A stretch of 64,000 nucleotides of DNA from Caldilineaceae bacterium bin34 (GTDB lineage Bacteria > Chloroflexota > Anaerolineae > Caldilineales > Caldilineaceae). The stretch is from the NCBI GenBank assembly GCA_002238555.1, contig MPMO01000020.1:1-64000 (forward strand), given 5' to 3'. The first letter of the stretch is position 1. Each line of letters opens with the position of its first letter. Below are positions 42,445 through 50,085 of the stretch, piece by piece. The position numbers were made by a program, and so were the translations under genes. The notes under the pieces were generated by a model. The model made no database searches, was not told where the DNA came from, and saw only the letters and a program-made list of their open reading frames with translations.

Positions 42445-43146
42445 ATGAGCGGCAATGAGGGATTGCAGTTCCCCAGCGCCGAGGCGTTGGGTGTCCGGTG
42501 GGAGGCAGCCCATCCCGAGGAACAATATGGTTGGCTGGGTCTGCGTGTTCGTCGGGCAACCAGTTGGCTGAGCCGGACCGAAGCGGAAATGCGGGATGAA
42601 CCGGGCGATCCGGATGCCGCCTTCCTCTTTCTCTGGATCACGTTCAATGCCCTCTTTGCGGAGGATACGGACAGATTCCACGACGCATCCGATCCGGGTG
42701 CCACCCAGCGATTCTTCGTCAAGGTTTGCCGACTGGACCGCGATCGGGTGGTCTACGATGCCATCTGGTCGCGGTTCTCGGGGCCGATTAGGCTGCTGCT
42801 CGACAATCCATACGTATACAAGCGGTACTGGATGGACCGAAACAAACCCGGCGGCGGTGGTTGGCAGGCTCGGTTTGCTGCCAGAAAGGAGCGCACGCAC
42901 CATGCTCTGGCACGGCAGGACACCTACGCCATTTTGTGCGAACTGTTCGAGCGGCTGTATGTGCTGCGGAACCAGTTGGTTCACGGTGGTGCCACTTGGA
43001 ACAGCAGGGCGAATCGCGACCAGGTAAAGGATGGTCAGGCCATTTTGGCAACCCTCGTGCCCCATTTTATGGCAATCATGATCGCCAACCACGAGGCGGA
43101 CTGGGGTCGGCCGCACTTCCCGCCGGAGTATGTGGCGGCCGCATAG
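42445..43146 (+). CDS. HEPN-domain protein (Apea-like)
   Basis: A 233-residue soluble helical protein. Near the C-terminus it has RNQLVHGGAT, the RxxxxH motif of HEPN RNases, with upstream FLFLWITFNALF and YAILCELFERLYVLRNQLVH helices typical of Apea-like HEPN proteins. HEPN proteins cleave RNA in toxin-antitoxin and antiphage systems, though some bind without cutting. The ATG at 42445 is preferred; AGGGGGG lies 12 bases upstream. No minimal nucleotidyltransferase antitoxin is adjacent, which makes its setting between glycolipid and LysM genes odd. Confidence 0.7.
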   Translation: MSGNEGLQFPSAEALGVRWEAAHPEEQYGWLGLRVRRATSWLSRTEAEMRDEPGDPDAAFLFLWITFNALFAEDTDRFHDASDPGATQRFFVKVCRLDRDRVVYDAIWSRFSGPIRLLLDNPYVYKRYWMDRNKPGGGGWQARFAARKERTHHALARQDTYAILCELFERLYVLRNQLVHGGATWNSRANRDQVKDGQAILATLVPHFMAIMIANHEADWGRPHFPPEYVAAA

Positions 43147-43168
43147 CTGCCGGTAGTCGTTGGGTCCC

Positions 43169-43912
43169 ATGAACCGCAGCCAGTTCGTCTTCGTCCTGCT
43201 GGTCAACGTCCTGGTGACTGTTGTGCTGGTGTCGGTTGGGTTCCTGCTGTACGAACACAGGTCGATTGGACGGCAAATCGCAGTCGTGCCGGAAGAGCCA
43301 CAGGTGGCCATGCCGGCCGAGCCGGCGCCCACTGCTGTGCCGACCGTCGAGGCCGCAGCGGCAGTCCAGGCCTCCGGTTTCGGTTCACGGGAAGGTGGAG
43401 GCGCGAGGGCCCCGCGCACCTATACCGTTCAGGCCGGGGATTCGCTGGGTGCCATTGCCGAGACGTTTGGTGTCAGCCAGGGCGTGTTGGCCTCCGCCAA
43501 CGGCATTGTCGACCCGGACTTGATTACGCCCGGGCAGATCCTGGTGATTCCGTCCCCCGACACTGTTGACGAGGGGCGCGGCTGGACGGCGACGGCCGAC
43601 AGTTTTGCAATCGAGATCTTGAACGCAGGGACCTACGCTTCCGAAGTGATCGTCATTGTCAATGTCAGCGACCAGCCCGCTTCCCTGGCCAATTGGACCG
43701 TGTCCTCCAGCCTGGACGAGGAGTACCGCTTCGACGCGATGGCTCCGCTCAGTCCCGGCGACAGCCTTCGGCTTATGTCCCGCGCGGGGACGGATACCGC
43801 CTACGACAAGTTCTGGGGGCGAACCCCCCGCGAGTGGACGATCGGCACTACAATCACCTTGGCCGATGCCACCGGCACGCAAGTTGTGCTGCTCGAGATC
43901 AGCCCATCCTAG
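43169..43912 (+). CDS. Membrane-anchored LysM and lamin-tail domain protein
   Basis: A 247-residue protein. An N-terminal helix (residues 5-27, FVFVLLVNVLVTVVLVSVGF) anchors it. A proline- and alanine-rich linker follows, then a LysM domain (YTVQAGDSLGAIAETFGV to GQILVIPS) that binds peptidoglycan or similar glycans. The C-terminal 110 residues form a beta sandwich like the lamin-tail domain (NAGTYASEVIVIVN, SDQPASLANWTV, GDSLRLMS, FWGRT). It probably sits outside the membrane, tied to the cell wall. It starts 22 bases after the HEPN gene stop. Confidence 0.8.
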   Translation: MNRSQFVFVLLVNVLVTVVLVSVGFLLYEHRSIGRQIAVVPEEPQVAMPAEPAPTAVPTVEAAAAVQASGFGSREGGGARAPRTYTVQAGDSLGAIAETFGVSQGVLASANGIVDPDLITPGQILVIPSPDTVDEGRGWTATADSFAIEILNAGTYASEVIVIVNVSDQPASLANWTVSSSLDEEYRFDAMAPLSPGDSLRLMSRAGTDTAYDKFWGRTPREWTIGTTITLADATGTQVVLLEISPS

Positions 43913-43948
43913 ACTGCACGGTTGCGATCAGGTTTGCGAGGACCCACC

Positions 43949-44620
43949 ATGACCGAAAATGACAGTTCGCCTCCCACATCGCAGGGCAGTCCCCGCGGGG
44001 ACCGCCCGAGCACGGACGGTTCCAAACCAAACCGACAGGGACGCGGCCGGCGCCGTGCCGGCCGCACCACCAACCGCCGCGAACAGACCGAAAACCGGTC
44101 CGGTCAGCGTCGCCGGCGCAGCGGCCGGAGGCGGAAACAGTCGGCTGCAGGTCGTTCGGACGGGCCGCGGTCGCAAGGCAGGCAATCGGCGGCGGACCGT
44201 GCCAACCCGCGTCGATTTGATCGGGATGGGTCGGGAAACCCGGACCGCGACAGCGGGACCAATTCCTCACCGCCGGGAAGGGGACGGCGCAAGGGCAACA
44301 GTTCGCGGAGCCGTCGGGGAACCGGGTCTCAGCGACGATCCGAAACGCGCGCCCAGCCGCCCCGAGGGCGTCGCGATGGCCACCGGTCCGATGCCCCTCG
44401 GCGAGGCAAGGGCGCGCGCCAATCCGCTGCCGCGGCGGACAGGGATGCCCGCAGGCAGAAGGAGGCCATGCAGCCCGACCCGGACTATGCCGAACCGGCT
44501 CAGGTGTTCATTCACGAACACGTGCGGCGACCTTCCTGGAGGGATTACGAAGATCGGGCGTCCCTCAAGCGACCGGTGTGGTTTACCCGTCTGGAGTCCG
44601 ACGCCGACATCGGTGGTTGA
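43949..44620 (+). CDS. Arginine-rich disordered protein
   Basis: A 223-residue protein, very rich in Arg, Gly, Ser and Gln for about 170 residues (for example GRGRRRAGRTTNRREQ). It ends with a more ordered tail from FIHEHVRRPSWRDYED to VWFTRLESDADIGG. The start at 43949 has GAGG about seven bases upstream. Low-complexity, positively charged tails bind nucleic acid or ribosomes in other bacteria. No family is recognised. The ordered C-terminus suggests a real gene rather than a chance GC-rich frame. Confidence 0.55.
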   Translation: MTENDSSPPTSQGSPRGDRPSTDGSKPNRQGRGRRRAGRTTNRREQTENRSGQRRRRSGRRRKQSAAGRSDGPRSQGRQSAADRANPRRFDRDGSGNPDRDSGTNSSPPGRGRRKGNSSRSRRGTGSQRRSETRAQPPRGRRDGHRSDAPRRGKGARQSAAAADRDARRQKEAMQPDPDYAEPAQVFIHEHVRRPSWRDYEDRASLKRPVWFTRLESDADIGG

Positions 44621-44678
44621 CTGAGACGGCGCGGGATTCGACTCGGACAAGGGCTTCCGAACCGCCGGTGCCGGCTGC

Positions 44679-45797
44679 ATGCCGGCCCTGCACGCGACAG
44701 CGATGGTTGGCATCGCCTTCTATGTGGTTCTGGGGCTGGTTGCGGCCCTGGCCTCGGCCCTGTTGTCGCCCGTCAGCGGCTGGCTGGGACGTACCTGGGG
44801 CCTGGTGGACAAACCGGGTGGCCGTCGGCGGCACCGCGGCATCGTTCCGCGCACCGGCGGCCTGGCCCTTTGGGCTGCCTTTACGCTGGTTCTTGGTCTC
44901 TACCTGGCAGTGCGGGGGACAGTCGGCCCCGAGTTGGGGGCATGGCTGCCGGTCAGCCATGATCCGCTGGAGGATCGGCGCATATGGGCGCTGCTGGGGG
45001 GCAGCGCCTTCTGTGCCGTCTGGGGCATTGTCGACGACCGTTTCGATCTGGCCTCCCGGTGGCAGTACCTGATCCAGATTGGGGCCGGCCTGATTGCCAT
45101 GGCGGGCCTGATCTTCATCAAGCACGTCAACAATCCGCTGGGTCCGGGTCTTCTCTTCGGACCGGACGGATTTCCCTGGTGGCTGGTGCTTGCCGTCACC
45201 GTCTTCTGGTTCATGGGTTGCATCAACACGGTCAACTGGCTTGACGGCCTAAGCGGACTGGCGGCCGGGGTATCGGCCATCCTGTGCGCCGTCCTGGTGG
45301 TCCACATGCTTTACGTGCTGCCGGAGCCGCAGGCTTCGGTGGCCGTGATACCCACGATCCTCCTGGGTGTCATTGTGGGATTCCTGCCGGCCAACCTCTG
45401 GCGCCGGTCCCTTTTCATGGGCAGCAGCGGATCCTATTTTCTGGGCAACGCGGTGGCTGCCGTTGGCATCATGGGGGGCGCCAAAATCGCCACCGTCATG
45501 ATGGTGCTCGGGTTGCCCATCGTGGATGTGGCCTGGCTGATCTTCAGCCGGTTGCGCCGCGGTGTGGCGCCATGGACCTCCGGACGCGATCACCTGCACT
45601 TTGTCCTGCTGGATCGCGGCGTGCCCGAACGGGCAATCGTGTTCGCCTACTACCTCTTCTGCTGTCTCTTCGGCGCCCTGACGTTGTTGTTGGACGATCG
45701 GATCAACAAGCTGCTGGCCTTGCTGGCCTTGGGACTTGGCGCGGTAATCGTGATGGCCTGGCTGAGCCGGGACCATTCCGAACCCAAGTCCGGATAG
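44679..45797 (+). CDS. MraY/WecA-type polyprenyl-phosphate sugar-1-phosphate transferase
   Basis: A 372-residue, multi-helix membrane enzyme. Diagnostic segments are VDKPGGRRRHRGIVPRTGGL, VWGIVDDRFDL (Asp-Asp catalytic/Mg site), NTVNWLDGLSGLAAG and FMGSSGSYFLGN, and RRGVAPWTSGRDHLHFVLLDRG, whose HLHF block marks the WecA/TagO/Rfe side of the family. It transfers GlcNAc-1-phosphate or similar to undecaprenyl phosphate, the first step for another cell-wall glycan. A later start at 44703 is possible. Confidence 0.93.
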   Translation: MPALHATAMVGIAFYVVLGLVAALASALLSPVSGWLGRTWGLVDKPGGRRRHRGIVPRTGGLALWAAFTLVLGLYLAVRGTVGPELGAWLPVSHDPLEDRRIWALLGGSAFCAVWGIVDDRFDLASRWQYLIQIGAGLIAMAGLIFIKHVNNPLGPGLLFGPDGFPWWLVLAVTVFWFMGCINTVNWLDGLSGLAAGVSAILCAVLVVHMLYVLPEPQASVAVIPTILLGVIVGFLPANLWRRSLFMGSSGSYFLGNAVAAVGIMGGAKIATVMMVLGLPIVDVAWLIFSRLRRGVAPWTSGRDHLHFVLLDRGVPERAIVFAYYLFCCLFGALTLLLDDRINKLLALLALGLGAVIVMAWLSRDHSEPKSG

Positions 45798-46012
45798 GCA
45801 AGGTCCCGCGGGTCGGAATTGGTCCGGCTCCGTGCGGCCGCAACCTTGATGCGAGACCCGGCCGCTCCTTGCAGCCCGCTTCTTTTCCATGACTCCGCCG
45901 GTCGGGGGAATCCGGGTCGCAGGTCGTCGTCAGGCAGGAGACACCAAAACCAGTGGCTCGTCCCAGCGACCGGTTTCGGAAATTAGCAAACCTTTATTGT
46001 TGTTTCAATACT

Positions 46013-47413
46013 TTATGTCCAATCATGGGTTGCCGCCGAGGACTGCAGACGACTGCGGACCTCCATGATGTCGCGCACCAGCTGCGGGTCGCCCGCAAGG
46101 CGCTGCTTCATCTGCCGAATTCCATGGCTGATGGTTTTGTGATCCCTTCCCCCTAGCAGCCGGCCTGTGGCCTTGAGGGTCAGCTTCAGGTCCCGGTGCA
46201 GCAGGTACATGGCGGTCTGGCGGGCCCGGGAGGTGTTCCGGTTGCGGGCTGTGCCGACCAGATCCTCAACCTCGATGCCATAATTATCTGAAATTACTTT
46301 AAGCATCAATTCTGGCTCGACCGGTTCCCGCTCAGGTGCCAGCGACTCGATGTGCTGTTCGACCTGATGCAGCGACAGGTCTCCGTTCTGCTGTCTTTGG
46401 ATCAGGTTGAGGCGGTGCAGGACTCCTTCGAGTTCGCGGATGTTGACATAGGTCTTGAAGGCGATTGGCTGCAGCAGGTCCAACGGCAGGTCGTAGCCGA
46501 ACAGCCGCGTCTTGGCTTCCAGGATCGCAAGCTGGGTTTCGGCGTCGGGAGCTTCGATGTCAACGACCAGTCCACCCTCGAAGCGGCTTTGCAGGCGCTG
46601 CTCCAGGCCGTGCAGCTGGGAGGGCGGGGCGTCGCTGGTGAGCACCACCCTCTTGCCCGCCGCATAGAGGGCGGCGAAGGTGTGGAACAGCTCTTCCTGG
46701 GTCTTTGCCTTGTTGGCCAGAAACTGGAGGTCGTCGATCAGCAGCAGGTCCACCTCGCGGTAGCGTTGGCGGAACCGATCCATCGCGTCCGCCGATGCTT
46801 TGCGGTGTCTAAGGGAGGTGACCAGATCGTTGGTGAACTGCTCGCTGGAGCAGAGGCACACGCGCGCCTGCCGGGACTGCGCCAGATGGCCTATGGCATG
46901 CAGGAGGTGGGTTTTGCCCAAGCCGGTGTTGGCATAGATGAACAGCGAGGCGAAATGGCTCGCCTCCAGGTTGACGATTTGCTCGGCGGCCACACAAACC
47001 AGGCTGTTGTGGGGGCCGATTACGAGGGATTCGAACGTGTATGCCGGATTAAGGCGGTTGACCCCCGCCGGCAACAATCCAGCTTGCGCCTCCGCTGGAT
47101 TGGCTTGCGCGGCCAGCAATTCCAAGGGCGTTGCCGGCACCGCGGCGTCGGGCACGGCCGTATCCAGGATCAGGTGTACGTCGACGTATTCCCCCAGCAG
47201 TTGCGCGAGGTGTTCCTTGAGCCAGGGACGCAGTCGGTTGCCCAGCAGATCCCGGGCCACCGAATTGGGTACCAAAAGCTTGAGCTCGCCGTCCTCGTAG
47301 GAGAAGAAGCGGCACGGACCGACGAGGGTGTCGTACTCGCTGGCGGTGAGTTGCAGGGCCAGTGCTGCCTGGGCTCTCTGCCAGGCTTGCTGGGCGTTGT
47401 TGCTGGAAACCAT
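46013..47413 (-). CDS. dnaA: Chromosomal replication initiator DnaA
   Basis: A 466-residue protein, the normal length of DnaA. Domain I (residues 1-80) interacts with helicase; a variable linker follows. The AAA+ domain has Walker A TGLGKTHLLHAIG, Walker B LLLIDDLQFLANK and sensor VVLTSDAPPSQL. The C-terminal DNA-binding domain has RARQTAMYLLHRDLKLTLK and GGRDHKTISHGI, the DnaA-box recognition helix. The ATG at 47413 is used; AAAGG is five bases upstream, and an in-frame start at 47581 would add 56 unrelated residues. dnaN, recF and gyrB are absent on both sides. Confidence 0.96.
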   Translation of the reverse strand: MVSSNNAQQAWQRAQAALALQLTASEYDTLVGPCRFFSYEDGELKLLVPNSVARDLLGNRLRPWLKEHLAQLLGEYVDVHLILDTAVPDAAVPATPLELLAAQANPAEAQAGLLPAGVNRLNPAYTFESLVIGPHNSLVCVAAEQIVNLEASHFASLFIYANTGLGKTHLLHAIGHLAQSRQARVCLCSSEQFTNDLVTSLRHRKASADAMDRFRQRYREVDLLLIDDLQFLANKAKTQEELFHTFAALYAAGKRVVLTSDAPPSQLHGLEQRLQSRFEGGLVVDIEAPDAETQLAILEAKTRLFGYDLPLDLLQPIAFKTYVNIRELEGVLHRLNLIQRQQNGDLSLHQVEQHIESLAPEREPVEPELMLKVISDNYGIEVEDLVGTARNRNTSRARQTAMYLLHRDLKLTLKATGRLLGGRDHKTISHGIRQMKQRLAGDPQLVRDIMEVRSRLQSSAATHDWT

Positions 47414-48154
47414 CGACCTTTCGGAGGAAAGCTGCGACTGGCAAGCCTCTGCACATAATCCACTGGCTGCGAATCCGGTTCCGCGACCAGTCAGAAGGGG
47501 AGGCTGCAGCGCATCAACAGGTCCCGGCCGGATGCCTGGCGGCGAACCACAACCAGGACGTGCCGACGGTTCTAAAATCAATGGCCCCTTCTGCCTGAGG
47601 CTTGCACTGTAGCACAGGGGACGTAAGCCGAATCAACACGTCAAAAGGGTCGCGCGGGCCGACCCGAGCCGACCCGCGGCCGGCAGCATCCGAGCGCCAA
47701 AACGACGTTAATTTGTCGGGAACACCAAAAAATAACGGTGTGTCAAGAAACCTGCCGGCCGACTGTTGAATCAGGTGCCCCGGTCACCCCGTGCCGGAGA
47801 TTCGGCATGAATCATTACGCGAAACGTTGATCGCGTGCCGGTACGGCCTCCGTACGGCTTTCGGACGGCCGAGTGAGGCCATCATGCAGTTGCAGAGCCT
47901 GTGCGACCCAGTGCGAAGACCTTCGCACGCACTATCGTGTCAAGGTCTCCAAGCCTTGGCCGGTAGGGAACCCGAGTGCCCGGCCCGCGGTCCCACGGGC
48001 CGGGCATCCGGATGTAACAGGAAAAGTAACTGCTTGGTGGTGGACTAAATAAACTGCATCGGAATCTTCCGCCTGCACGGCCCAACCCGCCCAAATTCAT
48101 GGAAAAGGGGAGACGAGGCGCGACAGGCTGCGCGGATGCTCCGTTCCGGAACGT
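47414..48154. other. Intergenic region upstream of dnaA, with perfect hairpin
   Basis: No gene is credible in this 741-base stretch. A perfect 11-bp stem TGCCCGGCCCG/CGGGCCGGGCA lies at 47977-48006 with an 8-base loop, and a 6-bp one, GTACGG/CCGTAC, around 47847. Sequence typical of DnaA boxes (TTATNCACA) was sought on both strands without a convincing hit. The long hairpin could end the sugar-gene transcript that comes from 48155, though it lacks a T-run. A dnaA promoter is expected near 47600 but not clear. Confidence 0.5.
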
Positions 48155-48976
48155 TCATCCGCGCAGCCAATCCATGATGACTTCGAAGTGCTGCGGCAGT
48201 GCGACGTCCGGCTCCTCGATGCCGGGATGCCAGGCCTTTTCCCACTCGGCACTGTAGGCCCCTTCGTATCCGTTGGCTTCCAGAAGGTCCACAATGGCCT
48301 GGTTGGGGACGTCGCCTTCGCCCATCAGCACCAGCCGGAAGGTGCCGTCGTCGCTGTGGGCCGCGTCCTTCAGGTGTACATGGGCGGTGCGCTCGCCGAT
48401 GCAGGCCCAGGTTTCCTCAATCGCCTCGCCCATGCGCCACGGATGATGGACATCCCAGACCGCCATGACCCGATCGGAAGGAACCTGATCCAGCACGCGG
48501 GCCACATCCCGGCCCTTGCAGAAGGCGTCGTGCGTCTCCAGCAGAATGGTCACGCCCGCGTCGGCCGCGGCCGATGCCAGGCGGTTCAGGCTCTCGGCCA
48601 CGTTGTTGATGCCGTCCTCCGTCGCCTGGCCGTCCGCCAGGTTGCCGCCGAAGGTGCGCACAAAGGGAACATCGAGTTCGCGGGCCATCTCCAGATAGGC
48701 CAGCAGATCCTGTTCCATGCGTTCGCGCTCCGCGCCGTCCGGCATCGTGAAGCGGGTGGAGAGGCCCAGGCCGATGGTCCGGAGCTCGCGCGACTGCATG
48801 ACCTCCCGAATGCGGGTGCGTCCGGGCGGGTTCAGGTCCGGAGGAATAATCGTGCCGTCCAGCATGCGGATTTCCAGGCCGCCGTAGCCGATTGCAACGG
48901 CGGTGTCGGCTGCCTGCTCCAGGGTCCAGCCTGGACATCCGAGCGTGCTGAACATCAAGCGGGGTTCGCCTGCCAT
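48155..48976 (-). CDS. Sugar phosphate isomerase/epimerase-like TIM barrel
   Basis: A 273-residue protein of the xylose-isomerase-like (AP endonuclease 2) family. Expected metal ligands are Glu in LLETHDAFC, Asp/His in VWDVHHPW, His in HVHLKDA and Glu in SAEWEKAW. Members isomerise or epimerise sugars, inositols or their derivatives, or cut DNA at abasic sites. The sugar operon context supports the first. The start at 48976 is preferred, with AGGAA ten bases upstream. It is the last gene of the 48-57 kb operon. Confidence 0.87.
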   Translation of the reverse strand: MAGEPRLMFSTLGCPGWTLEQAADTAVAIGYGGLEIRMLDGTIIPPDLNPPGRTRIREVMQSRELRTIGLGLSTRFTMPDGAERERMEQDLLAYLEMARELDVPFVRTFGGNLADGQATEDGINNVAESLNRLASAAADAGVTILLETHDAFCKGRDVARVLDQVPSDRVMAVWDVHHPWRMGEAIEETWACIGERTAHVHLKDAAHSDDGTFRLVLMGEGDVPNQAIVDLLEANGYEGAYSAEWEKAWHPGIEEPDVALPQHFEVIMDWLRG

Positions 48977-49011
48977 GGTTTTTGTTCCTGTTGGTTTGTA
49001 CGGGGCGGCGG

Positions 49012-50058
49012 CTAGAACCGCCGGTCGAGCGGAGCCAGTTCGTGGCAGCGCTCCTGCAGTTGGATGACGCGGTGGACGCTTTCGGGCGTGATCTTCAGTT
49101 CGGCGCCGTGGCGCAGCGTCTCGAACAGGTCCCGATAGTACCCGGTGTACACGGGCTCGGTGGCTGCCGGCGGACTCCAGCTGTGTTCCTGCCAGGGGAT
49201 GACGTCCCGGTTGTAGGAGCGGTTGGGGGTGGGTTCGGTCGTCAGGACCCGCGGTTCCAGGTCCGCCGGATCGAAGGTGGACCACTTGAGTTCACCCCGG
49301 TTGCCCCACAGGCCGCCTTGCGTGCCCATCACATTCCACGACTCGCCGGGATAGGGGCAGGCGGATGAAATCTCGATGTCGATGGTGGGCTGGCCCTCCG
49401 CCTTGATCACCACCTTGACGTGGTCGTCGGCATCGCCCAGGGTCAGGGCGCGGTCCAGATCGCAAAACACCTCCGGCTCCTTCGGACCGAACAGCTGCAG
49501 GGCCTGATCGAGATAGTGGGGGCCCGTGTTGTTGAGCGAGCCGCCGCCGAAACGCTGCAGGGTCTGCCAGTCCCAGCGGCGACCGAACCGGTTCTCCGTC
49601 ATGCGAATCTGGACAATGCGCCCCAACACTCCGGAATCGATGATTTCGCGGACCTTGACGAAGTCCGGGTTGTAGCGGCGCTGCTGGAAGATTGACAAGG
49701 CGCCCGGGTTCGCGCGGGACGCCTCCACCATGCGCGTGGCATCCGGCAGGGAATCGGCCATCGGCTTCTCGCACACCACGTGCTTGCCGGCTGCCAGGGC
49801 CTGCACCGTGAGGTCGGCGTGCAGGAAACTGGGCAGGGCCACCACGATCAGTTCGATGTCGTCGTTGGCGACCAGGTCGCCGAAGTCCGTATGGGTGGAA
49901 CAGCCAAACCGTGCCCGGGCCTCCTCCCGGCGGGTCTCCTCGCCGTCCACGACGGCGATCACCCGGTAGAGATCCGTGAGCGGTGCCAGCAGGTTGGCAT
50001 GAATGTCCCAGCCACTGCGGCCGAGACCGGCGATGGCGGTGCGGATGGGTTGGGGCAT
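49012..50058 (-). CDS. Gfo/Idh/MocA-family oxidoreductase
   Basis: A 348-residue NAD(P)-dependent sugar oxidoreductase. Residues 9-16 (IAGLGRSGW) are the Rossmann loop, and HVVCEKPMADS carries the conserved EKP motif. The C-terminal beta sheet half includes GGGSLNNTGPHYLDQAL with the catalytic His region. It lies 35 bases before the isomerase-like gene and belongs to the same operon. Likely substrates are sugars, inositols or their acids. Confidence 0.9.
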   Translation of the reverse strand: MPQPIRTAIAGLGRSGWDIHANLLAPLTDLYRVIAVVDGEETRREEARARFGCSTHTDFGDLVANDDIELIVVALPSFLHADLTVQALAAGKHVVCEKPMADSLPDATRMVEASRANPGALSIFQQRRYNPDFVKVREIIDSGVLGRIVQIRMTENRFGRRWDWQTLQRFGGGSLNNTGPHYLDQALQLFGPKEPEVFCDLDRALTLGDADDHVKVVIKAEGQPTIDIEISSACPYPGESWNVMGTQGGLWGNRGELKWSTFDPADLEPRVLTTEPTPNRSYNRDVIPWQEHSWSPPAATEPVYTGYYRDLFETLRHGAELKITPESVHRVIQLQERCHELAPLDRRF

Positions 50059-50085
50059 GGAGCGGCTCCTATGGTGTGTGGTGTG

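Noticed and set aside
47414..48154. oriC beside dnaA
   Set aside because: No convincing TTATNCACA boxes, AT-rich unwinding stretch or dnaN were seen. It remains only a possibility.
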